The notes under the pieces were generated by a model. That model saw only the letters and a list, made by a program, of their open reading frames with translations. It had not been told where the DNA came from and did not search any database. A stretch of 20,167 bases of DNA from a virus, in IMG/VR virus record IMGVR_UViG_3300048549_000025, positions 1 to 20,167 of that record, one strand, 5' to 3'. Each line of letters starts with the position of its first letter. Position 1 is the first letter of the stretch. A program made the translations under genes and the position numbers. This document shows positions 1 to 4,677 of the stretch, one piece after another.

Positions 1-26
1 TAGACATAGAAGACATGAACAAATGA
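1..26 (+). CDS. 3' end of an upstream gene (partial)
   Basis: An open frame enters from the left edge and reads D-I-E-D-M-N-K before a TGA at 24-26. That stop overlaps the ATG of the next gene (23-25) as ATGA, the junction type used throughout this phage. Only eight codons are visible, so no function can be given. The overlap suggests translational coupling with the Ref-like nuclease gene. Confidence 0.5.
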
Positions 27-337
27 AAAAGCAAGACAAAGAAAGATTTGATAAATTAAAAAGAATTGGTTGTATTGCTTGTTCTAAAAAAGGTTTATTT
101 TCTGAACCTATAATTCATCATATTAGAAAGCATACAGGATTAGGATTAAGACCACCACACGATCAAACTATTCCTTTATGCCCACAACATCATAATATGG
201 GAAATGAATCAGTACACTTAAATAAAACAAAATTTGAAGCACTGTTCGGAACAGAACTTCAATTATTAGAAGAAGCTAACCAAAAAATAAAACAACTAGA
301 AAAGGAAAGTATATTTTATGACAAAGGAAACGAATAA
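23..337 (+). CDS. Ref-like HNH nuclease (RecA-dependent nuclease family)
   Basis: The 104-residue protein carries a zinc-binding HNH-type pattern: C17-x2-C20, a paired histidine at 32-33, then C53 with H56/H57 and H65. The order CxxC...HH...PLC..HH resembles the phage P1 Ref family (recombination enhancement function), in which an HNH-type nuclease cuts DNA at RecA filaments. The size fits a minimal Ref domain without the long basic N-terminal arm of P1 Ref. A lysine/glutamate-rich C-terminal helix (about 80-100) follows the zinc core. The gene ends 20 bases inside the next CDS. A role in phage recombination or DNA processing is inferred from the family; RecA dependence cannot be seen. It could also be a generic HNH endonuclease. 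Confidence 0.75.
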   Translation: MKKQDKERFDKLKRIGCIACSKKGLFSEPIIHHIRKHTGLGLRPPHDQTIPLCPQHHNMGNESVHLNKTKFEALFGTELQLLEEANQKIKQLEKESIFYDKGNE

Positions 338-1121
338 ATTTCATGCATTACAATTGTTTACAGATACATTTACTGCTGAAACTGTCCATTTAACTAACGA
401 AGCTATAGGAATATATATTAGACTATTAAGCTTTGCATGGACTAAAAATGCTAAACCTTTTACTACTGAAAATGCTTATAGAATTTGTCAATGTAAAACA
501 GATGATTGTTGCATAAATGTCTATGAAGTTTTGCAAGAATTTTTTATATTAAATACAGAAGATAAAGAAAATCGTAATAAAAACACATGGACACAAAAAA
601 GATTAGTACATGAGCATGAGTATTTAACTAATAAGTACAATGCTAGAGCAGAAGCTGGTAAAAAAGGGGGTCTAGCAAAAAGAGATTTAGCTACAAGCAA
701 AACTCAAGCACCTATACCTATACCTAAACCTATACCTAATAATAATATATATGACGAATCTTTTGAAAGACTATGGAAAGTATTAAAAATTAAAAGAGGC
801 TCAAAGTTCAAAGCCTATAAGGAATTTAATAAAATAAATGTTGAAGAAATTACCAATGAACAAATGGCAAGGATTTATAACAATCAAATAAAAGGTATAG
901 AAGATAATAAATTTGTGCCTCATTTTAGTACTTGGCTATCTCAACGAAGATGGGAAATGGAAGATGAAAACAATCCAATGCCCGATATTATTGATAGACT
1001 TGTTAATCTTGGCTATATTCATAAAGGAACAGATGGTAATTTTGAATTGTTTAATAAAGATGGTAAAAATTATAAAATAGACATTTTTGACGAAAAACAT
1101 CAAATGCAATTAATTCAATGA
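318..1121 (+). CDS. DUF1376 (YdaU-like) replication-associated protein
   Basis: This 267-residue protein starts with a DUF1376/YdaU-like domain (about residues 6-110): an N-terminal helical segment, the I-G-I-Y-I-R-L-L motif after T-x-E-A, and the typical segment KYNARAEAGKKGGLAKR near 107-123. DUF1376 proteins are common in phage replication modules and resemble winged-helix replication initiators; that role is established only by context in most phages. A proline-isoleucine linker (132-140) and an Asn run separate the N-terminal domain from a C-terminal helical half containing Trp-rich stretches (about 145-225), as in two-domain replisome organisers that recruit a helicase loader. It overlaps the nuclease gene by 20 bases and the next small ORF by an ATGA. 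Confidence 0.75.
   Translation: MTKETNKFHALQLFTDTFTAETVHLTNEAIGIYIRLLSFAWTKNAKPFTTENAYRICQCKTDDCCINVYEVLQEFFILNTEDKENRNKNTWTQKRLVHEHEYLTNKYNARAEAGKKGGLAKRDLATSKTQAPIPIPKPIPNNNIYDESFERLWKVLKIKRGSKFKAYKEFNKINVEEITNEQMARIYNNQIKGIEDNKFVPHFSTWLSQRRWEMEDENNPMPDIIDRLVNLGYIHKGTDGNFELFNKDGKNYKIDIFDEKHQMQLIQ
711..740 (+). repeat. Short in-frame CCTATA/CCTAAA repeat encoding a Pro-Ile linker
   Basis: Five consecutive six-base units, CCTATA twice, CCTAAA, CCTATA and CCTAAT, lie in frame and encode P-I-P-I-P-K-P-I-P-N. They form the interdomain linker of the DUF1376-like protein. The near-perfect units suggest growth by slippage. Confidence 0.7.
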
Positions 1122-1252
1122 TTGTTATTCTAAGAATTTTTAAGTATTGCAGAAAAAGGATTATTGCATTAAGTATCGAGAATAGACAATTAAAAATGCA
1201 ATTAGAATATCTTAGAGCCACATTAAACCAAGATGAACATACAAAGCATTAA
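1118..1252 (+). CDS. 44-residue basic, possibly coiled-coil protein
   Basis: The reading frame begins at an ATG inside the ATGA overlap with the preceding stop (TGA 1119-1121) and ends at TAA 1250-1252. The product starts MIVILRIFKYCRKR and continues with a helical, heptad-compatible stretch (ENRQLKMQLEYLRATL, residues 21-36). It fills what would otherwise be a 111-base gap and overlaps the following gene by 20 bases. Phages often carry such a short coiled-coil ORF here, but I do not recognise a family. The hydrophobic start followed by Arg/Lys could allow weak membrane association. No function is assigned. Confidence 0.55.
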   Translation: MIVILRIFKYCRKRIIALSIENRQLKMQLEYLRATLNQDEHTKH

Positions 1253-1538
1253 ATATGGCAGAAAAAAGATTAAAATTAAATATGAGATATTAAAAAATTT
1301 ATATGGATTTTATGAGCCTAATAAAAACTTGCTTGTATTTGATAAAAGAGTAAAAGGAATAAAGTTGTTTAATACAATAATGCACGAGTTATTTCACATA
1401 ATAATTTATCAATCAGGAATAGATGTAAATAATAGGGGAGAGGAACCTATTGCACAAGCTATTGGAGATGGATATGAAAAAGTATTTAGACAAAATCCTA
1501 ATTTATGGAACTCTTTAACTAAACTATTAAAAGGATAA
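1233..1538 (+). CDS. HExxH metallopeptidase-like protein (ImmA/IrrE- or SprT-like)
   Basis: The 101-residue protein has a zincin motif, H51-E-L-F-H55, in a hydrophobic helix (NTIMHELFHIIIYQSGI), with acidic residues E70/E71 in the position expected for a third zinc ligand. ImmA/IrrE proteins cleave phage or ICE repressors; SprT-like minimal domains have the same HExxH core. The protein is short compared with ImmA (about 140 or more residues) and consists almost only of the zinc-binding core. It lies 1 base upstream of the ParB-like gene and 20 bases inside the preceding small ORF, so it is co-transcribed. No partner repressor with an HTH is visible nearby. Whether it cuts protein is unknown. 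Confidence 0.65.
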   Translation: MNIQSIKYGRKKIKIKYEILKNLYGFYEPNKNLLVFDKRVKGIKLFNTIMHELFHIIIYQSGIDVNNRGEEPIAQAIGDGYEKVFRQNPNLWNSLTKLLKG

Positions 1539-1539
1539 T

Positions 1540-2031
1540 ATGGAAATTATAGAAATGGATATAAGTGAAATAAAACCTTATAAAGATAATCCTAGAGAAA
1601 TTTCACAAGAAGCAGTAAAAAAAGTTAAAAATTCTATATCAGAATTTGGAAATAATCAACCTATCGTAATAGATCAAAATAATGTTATAGTTGTCGGTCA
1701 TACTAGATGGAAAGCATTAAAACAACTTAATAAAACTAAAGCTTATGTAATTAAAAAAAATTTTGACAAAAATAAGGCAGTTGCTTATAGAATTATGGAT
1801 AATAGATCGGGTGCTGAATCTAAATGGGATAAGCAGTTACTTATGTCTGAATTACAAGTTTTAAAAGATAATAAATTTGATTTAGATTTAACAGGATTTG
1901 ATGCATTAGAACTTAAAGACATTATATTAGATAAAGATTTATTTGAACCTACTGATAAAGATGATCAAGGAAAGCTAGATCAAGACACTAAAGAAATATG
2001 TCCTGAATGTGGCCAAGTTATCAATGGATAA
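1540..2031 (+). CDS. ParB/Srx-domain protein with C-terminal CxxC tail
   Basis: The N-terminal 90 residues form a ParB-like domain: I-x-P-Y-x-x-N-P-R (11-19), a helix 'SISEFGNNQPIVID' and the G-H-T-R-W motif (53-57) that corresponds to the GERR/GHTR nucleotide-binding motif of ParB/Srx proteins. Phage proteins of this type usually sit beside DNA-modifying enzymes and may act as nucleases, CTPases or regulators; partitioning is unlikely because there is no ParA and no HTH domain. The acidic C-terminus ends in C154-P-E-C157, half of a zinc-ribbon-like element. Its stop overlaps the start of the Mom-like gene by 8 bases, suggesting they are expressed and used together. Confidence 0.8.
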   Translation: MEIIEMDISEIKPYKDNPREISQEAVKKVKNSISEFGNNQPIVIDQNNVIVVGHTRWKALKQLNKTKAYVIKKNFDKNKAVAYRIMDNRSGAESKWDKQLLMSELQVLKDNKFDLDLTGFDALELKDIILDKDLFEPTDKDDQGKLDQDTKEICPECGQVING

Positions 2032-2611
2032 AGGATTATTTATAGACTATTGTAGTTATGAAGCTTCTAAATATGCAGTATTAAATTATCATTATTCTAA
2101 AGCTATGCCATCTGGAAAATTAGTTAGATTTGGAGTATGGGAAGATAAAGAATTTATAGGCTCGGTTTTATTCGGTTCTGGGGCTAATCCTAATATGTCT
2201 AAAGTAGTTAATCTTACACCTTATGAAGTATGTGAATTAGTTAGAGTTGCTTTAAATAAGCATAAAAACCCTGTTTCTAAAATAGTTTCATTCTGTATGA
2301 AGAAATTAAGAAAAGACTTTCCTAATATAAAAGCAGTAGTAAGCTACGCTGACCCTATACAAAATCATAAAGGAAAAATATATCAGGCTATGAATTGGCT
2401 ATATTTAGGCGAAACTAAAGGTGCTACACATTTTACACAAGATGGAAAATTTTATCATTCTAGAACTATTAATCAAAAGAATAGAGAAGATTCAGATTTT
2501 AATCGAGATGAATTTACTAAAGTAAATATGAAAAAATATAAGTATATCTATTTATTTGATAAATCTTTAAAAAAAATAATAAATGGAGAATTAAAAGAAT
2601 ATATTGCGTAG
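2024..2611 (+). CDS. mom: Mom-like DNA adenine modification protein (GNAT-fold)
   Basis: This 195-residue protein matches the phage Mu Mom family: N-terminal NYHYSKAMPSGK (21-32), a strand-rich segment V-W-E-D-K-E-F-I-G-S-V-L-F-G-S-G, then the diagnostic block VSYADP...H-K-G-K-IYQAMNWLYLGET. Mom has an acetyltransferase-like fold and converts N6 of adenine in phage DNA to a carbamoylmethyl form, which protects it from host restriction (known from Mu). I choose ATG 2024; an in-frame GTG at 2009 lies deeper in the ParB-like gene. The stop codon lies in the acceptor stem of the tRNA-like element. No separate com gene is seen, although the upstream ParB-like protein ends with a CxxC pair. Confidence 0.8.
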   Translation: MDKGLFIDYCSYEASKYAVLNYHYSKAMPSGKLVRFGVWEDKEFIGSVLFGSGANPNMSKVVNLTPYEVCELVRVALNKHKNPVSKIVSFCMKKLRKDFPNIKAVVSYADPIQNHKGKIYQAMNWLYLGETKGATHFTQDGKFYHSRTINQKNREDSDFNRDEFTKVNMKKYKYIYLFDKSLKKIINGELKEYIA

Positions 2612-2676
2612 GCTTTAGAAAGGCTAGGTGGTACCCCCACTTAGATAGGAGGTGCGATTCCTACCCCTACGCTCCA
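2606..2676 (+). ncRNA. tRNA-like cloverleaf with CCA end and reduced D arm
   Basis: Folding by eye gives a 7-bp perfect acceptor stem (GCGTAGG 2606-2612 with CCTACGC 2666-2672), an unpaired T2673 and encoded CCA 2674-2676. Inside are an anticodon-type arm (2626-2630 with 2638-2642, 7-base loop GTACCCC with T at position 33 and would-be anticodon ACC), a 5-base variable loop, and a T arm (2648-2664/2665, loop TGCGATT, stem GGAGG/CCT-A-CC with one bulged A). Only 10 bases occupy the D-arm region, and C replaces the usual purine at position 37, so this is not a normal tRNA. The anticodon-type stem can extend to 8 bp (2624-2631/2637-2644). It is either a decayed tRNA or, more interestingly, a tRNA-mimic RNA. 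Confidence 0.65.
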
Positions 2677-2679
2677 CAC

Positions 2680-2707
2680 TTGAAATTAAACTAAAAAAGG
2701 ACATAAT
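2680..2707 (+). promoter_or_regulatory. Possible sigma70-type promoter before terS (weak call)
   Basis: TTGAAA (2680-2685) and CATAAT (2702-2707) each match the -35 and -10 consensus at five of six positions and are 16 bases apart. The predicted start would fall at about 2714, directly before the terS ATG at 2715, so the transcript would be leaderless and would skip the AAAAAAGG ribosome site (2693-2700). In AT-rich DNA such matches are frequent by chance. Confidence 0.25.
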
Positions 2708-2714
2708 AAGCTAT

Positions 2715-3056
2715 ATGGCAAGACCTATGAAAAAAATAGATGAAGAAGCAGTAAAGAAATTAGCCCAATTACATTGCACTTATGATGAGATTGCAGAATT
2801 TTGTGAGGTTTCTACAAAGACTTTACAAAGGCATTATGTCCACCTTATAAAAAAGGGTAGAGAGATGGGCAGAATAAGTTTAAGGCGTGCACAGTTCGAG
2901 AAAGCTTTATCTGGGAATGTAGTTATGCAAATCTGGTTAGGAAAACAACATTTAGATCAAAAAGATAAGATAGAACAAACAACGTACAACGAACCCTTAC
3001 CATTAATTATTAATGCTAAACCAGATGAAATAGAAGATGTCAAAAAAAAAGGGTAA
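2715..3056 (+). CDS. terS: Terminase small subunit-like HTH protein
   Basis: The 113-residue protein starts MARPMKKIDEEAVKKLAQLH and continues with a helix-turn-helix (CTYDEIAEFCEVSTKTLQRHY, about 21-41), then R-R-A-Q-F-E-K-A and MQIWLGKQHL, the oligomerisation-type segment of many small terminase subunits. TerS recognises the packaging start on phage DNA and activates TerL. The start at ATG 2715 is chosen because MARPMK is a typical TerS beginning; a longer frame from a GTG at 2652 would run into the tRNA-like element. TerL is not adjacent but lies 1.6 kb downstream. The gene ends in nine A residues plus GGGTAA, overlapping the next start. Confidence 0.7.
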   Translation: MARPMKKIDEEAVKKLAQLHCTYDEIAEFCEVSTKTLQRHYVHLIKKGREMGRISLRRAQFEKALSGNVVMQIWLGKQHLDQKDKIEQTTYNEPLPLIINAKPDEIEDVKKKG

Positions 3057-3189
3057 TGTATTCGGTGCAGTTATTGAATATACTAAAACAGAAAAAGGAA
3101 CATCTATTGGTAGAAGAAAAATAACAAGCACTATGAACAAACACAAAAGAAGACAACAGAAAGCAAAGTATCGTGGACAAGGAAAATAA
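3037..3189 (+). CDS. 50-residue strongly basic protein
   Basis: The ATG at 3037 lies within the last codons of the terS-like gene, in the +1 frame, and the frame ends at TAA 3187-3189. The product begins MSKKKGNVFGAVIEYTKTEK and ends HKRRQQKAKYRGQGK; about a third of residues are Lys or Arg, with few acidic ones. This charge suggests binding to nucleic acid or to the packaging complex, but that is inference. The gene overlaps its downstream neighbour by 17 bases. I do not know an established family name; small basic proteins of this look occur in marine phage packaging regions. Confidence 0.6.
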   Translation: MSKKKGNVFGAVIEYTKTEKGTSIGRRKITSTMNKHKRRQQKAKYRGQGK

Positions 3190-3388
3190 GAGAAGCAACT
3201 TCTATCCTACAGGCGAGATAATAGATTATAGCTTACCTCAATCATTTACAAAAGCATTACATGGTAAAAGTTGTGGCGATTGTGGTTTATATAGCAACAA
3301 GTGGTCATTTTGCGGTAGATGGGGAGCAAAAGCTGTCAAAGATACTTATGTTTGCCATGATTGGCGACAACGACATTTTAAAAGATAA
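3173..3388 (+). CDS. 71-residue Cys-rich small protein
   Basis: The frame starts at GTG 3173; no ATG is available before the conserved-looking region. It contains C34-G-D-C37, C47 and C61, followed by H-D-W-R, an arrangement that could hold a zinc ion or disulphides (CGDCGLYS...FCGRWGA...YVCHDW). N-terminal residues YPTGEIIDYSLPQSF are not basic, unlike the preceding protein. It overlaps the 50-residue basic gene by 17 bases. I do not recognise a named family. Either a zinc-binding regulator or a minor structural protein would fit. Confidence 0.6.
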   Translation: MDKENKRSNFYPTGEIIDYSLPQSFTKALHGKSCGDCGLYSNKWSFCGRWGAKAVKDTYVCHDWRQRHFKR

Positions 3389-3426
3389 AACTATAAATTT
3401 TGTAAGTTGTGTGATATTTATGCCAC

Positions 3427-3708
3427 ATGGCTAAATTTAAAGGACGATCTGTTAAACTTAATAAACCTATGCGTGGGGATGTTAAGAAATTTAAAGTATT
3501 CGTAAAGAATAGAAAAACAGGAAGAATAGTTAAAGTTAATTTTGGCGATAAAAAGCTATCTATCAAAAAGAATATTCCAGCTAGAAAAAGATCATTTATG
3601 GCAAGATTTAGACCTATACTTGCTAAAGCTAAAAGATCAGGAAAACAATTAAATACAACTCCTGTATATTGGGCAGTTAAATCATGGCAAAAAGGGTTTA
3701 AAGTTTAA
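3427..3708 (+). CDS. Conserved basic phage protein (KVNFGD family)
   Basis: The 93-residue protein is rich in Lys and Arg and has the arrangement RSVKLNKPMRGDVKKFKVFV, a turn 'KTGRIVKVNFGDKKLSIKKN', then P-A-R-K-R-S-F-M-A-R-F and a C-terminal Y-W-A-V-K-S-W. This order strongly resembles a family widespread in marine phages, in which the segment after the SF-x-AR motif usually carries cysteines. Those cysteines are missing here, replaced by RPILAKAKR. The function is unknown; a DNA- or capsid-associated role is a guess from the charge. It follows a 38-base non-coding gap and ends in a one-base overlap with the next ORF. Confidence 0.75.
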   Translation: MAKFKGRSVKLNKPMRGDVKKFKVFVKNRKTGRIVKVNFGDKKLSIKKNIPARKRSFMARFRPILAKAKRSGKQLNTTPVYWAVKSWQKGFKV

Positions 3709-3797
3709 TGGATAAGATTATTTATAAATTTTGTGGACTTATAGATAACTGTTTTGCATGGCTAGAAAGTAAATTTAAAAAGAAAAAAAAGAAATAA
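3708..3797 (+). CDS. 29-residue peptide with lysine tail
   Basis: The start ATG shares its A with the preceding stop (TAATG) and the frame ends at TAA 3795-3797. The product, MDKIIYKFCGLIDNCFAWLE followed by SKFKKKKKK, is an amphipathic helix with an almost pure lysine tail and two Cys residues seven positions apart. It fits neatly between two other genes, which supports that it is translated. No family is recognised. The form would suit a membrane-surface or nucleic-acid-binding peptide. Confidence 0.5.
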   Translation: MDKIIYKFCGLIDNCFAWLESKFKKKKKK

Positions 3798-3799
3798 TT

Positions 3800-3883
3800 A
3801 TGGGTAGGACAATGAACTATTACTTTACAGGAATGTTAATTTTATGTTTTGTATTTCTTGCCTTTTGTGTGAGGCCATTATGA
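3800..3883 (+). CDS. 23-27-residue single-span membrane peptide
   Basis: A short frame from ATG 3800 (or the internal ATG at 3812, giving MNYYFTGMLILCFVFLAFCV) ends at TGA 3881-3883, which overlaps the next start as ATGA. After a short polar start nearly the whole peptide is a hydrophobic helix (TGMLILCFVFLAFCV), ending in R-P-L. It is followed directly by a second membrane-anchored protein. Tiny one-span peptides paired with a second membrane protein are consistent with holin or holin-regulator genes, but this is inference from shape only. Confidence 0.5.
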   Translation: MGRTMNYYFTGMLILCFVFLAFCVRPL

Positions 3884-4251
3884 AAATATCTGACAATACA
3901 TCTGTTGCACTACCATTAAGAAATCTAATTGCAATTATAGGAACAGTAGCTTTAGGTGTTTGGGCTTACTTTGGTGTGATTGAAAGAGTTAACAACCTAG
4001 AAACTAAAAACCAATTATTTGAACAAGACTTATTAGAGGCGAGTACGCAGAAACCCATAGACCAAGAACAATTTATGCTTATTGAAGATTTGTATAAAAC
4101 AACTGAAAAGCTAGAAACTACACAAGAACAAAACATGACCAATAAGGTTAATATTGAGTTTCTAAAAGATCAGGTTGAAAAGCTACAAAGAGATGTAGAA
4201 AAATTAAAAGATAAGCAGAGAGATTTTTCAAATGGTAATGGGCATGGTTGA
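3880..4251 (+). CDS. Membrane-anchored coiled-coil protein
   Basis: I choose ATG 3880, in the ATGA overlap, because the longer upstream frame would translate the small membrane peptide region in the wrong phase. The 123-residue product starts MKISDNTSVALPLRN, has one membrane helix (about 16-34, IAIIGTVALGVWAYFGVIE) and a long charged C-terminal half with heptads (36-60 and 85-115; EFLKDQVEKLQRDVEKLKDK). The topology (short N-tail, one span, coiled coil) matches a family I associate with marine phages and with holin- or spanin-like membrane proteins; neither role is proven. It overlaps the next gene by 20 bases. Confidence 0.75.
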   Translation: MKISDNTSVALPLRNLIAIIGTVALGVWAYFGVIERVNNLETKNQLFEQDLLEASTQKPIDQEQFMLIEDLYKTTEKLETTQEQNMTNKVNIEFLKDQVEKLQRDVEKLKDKQRDFSNGNGHG

Positions 4252-4456
4252 GATAGTTGTAGCATTATTAATGATAGTTAATGGAGAAATAAAAGAACAT
4301 AGAATACAAGAATCCATGAGTAATTGTTTAAAAGGAAAAAGAATTGCTATGCGTAGCAACACAGGTAATAATGTAGAATATCAATGTATCAAAAGTGAAG
4401 CTGAAATAGAAATTTATTTAGGTGCAAAATCTATTAAAAAACTAATATTAAAATGA
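4232..4456 (+). CDS. Small membrane/secreted protein with conserved Cys pair
   Basis: The 74-residue frame has three possible ATGs (4232, 4238, 4244). An AGAG ribosome site at 4217-4222 favours 4232, while homolog-like spacing would fit M-V-E-I at 4244. Residues 5-17 (MVEIVVALLMIVNG) form a hydrophobic helix; after it come KEHRIQESMSNCLKGKRIAM and YQCIKSEAE. The two Cys residues (32 and 52) may form a disulphide in the periplasm. The pattern EHR-x-QES-x-x-x-CLKGKR resembles small proteins of marine phages; function unknown. It overlaps both neighbours, downstream by ATGA. Confidence 0.7.
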   Translation: MVMGMVEIVVALLMIVNGEIKEHRIQESMSNCLKGKRIAMRSNTGNNVEYQCIKSEAEIEIYLGAKSIKKLILK

Positions 4457-4677
4457 CTAAATTTATTTTAGCTTTCTCAATCTGTTCTGCAATTAGTGGA
4501 TACTGTGATAATACAATGACAATAGATAAAAAATTTAACAATTGGTCAGAATGTGTTATAGGTGGTAGTCAATTAACTATTGCTTATGCAGAAAAAATGG
4601 AAGAAAAAGTAAATAAGGATAAATTGTATATTACTTATTTCTGTAATGAAGATCACTCTCACAAAACCCCAGCTTAA
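4453..4677 (+). CDS. Small secreted Cys-containing protein
   Basis: The 74-residue product begins MTKFILAFSICSAISGYCDN, a signal-like hydrophobic start with Cys residues at 11 and 18, followed by NNWSECVIGG (Cys34) and YITYFCNEDHS (Cys64). Four cysteines suggest one or two disulphides and hence export to the periplasm or membrane attachment. A lipobox is not clear. It starts in an ATGA overlap and ends 32 bases inside the large terminase gene. The shape (secreted start, W-x-E-C motif, conserved tail Cys) resembles a small family in marine phages. Function unknown; lysis or superinfection control would fit the location of a membrane cassette. Confidence 0.65.
   Translation: MTKFILAFSICSAISGYCDNTMTIDKKFNNWSECVIGGSQLTIAYAEKMEEKVNKDKLYITYFCNEDHSHKTPA

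Noticed and set aside
2606-2676. Reading the tRNA-like element as an attP site (tRNA 3' end carried by an integrating phage)
   Set aside because: attP sites usually copy only the 3' part of a host tRNA, whereas here acceptor 5' and 3' strands are both present and paired; no integrase is visible. It cannot be fully excluded without the host genome.
2606-2676. Normal tRNA-Gly(ACC)
   Set aside because: D-arm region is only 10 bases, position 37 is C and the T-stem has a bulge, so ordinary decoding is unlikely.
2652-2714. Longer N-terminus for TerS from GTG 2652
   Set aside because: It would translate the T-arm half of the tRNA-like element; MARPMKK at ATG 2715 is the typical TerS start. The AGGAGG in 2647-2652 is better read as T-stem sequence.
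3844-3879. Upstream extension of the TM-coiled-coil protein (ATG 3844)
   Set aside because: It lies in the tiny membrane peptide gene and the ATGA junction at 3880 gives a clean start matching the expected MKISDN beginning.
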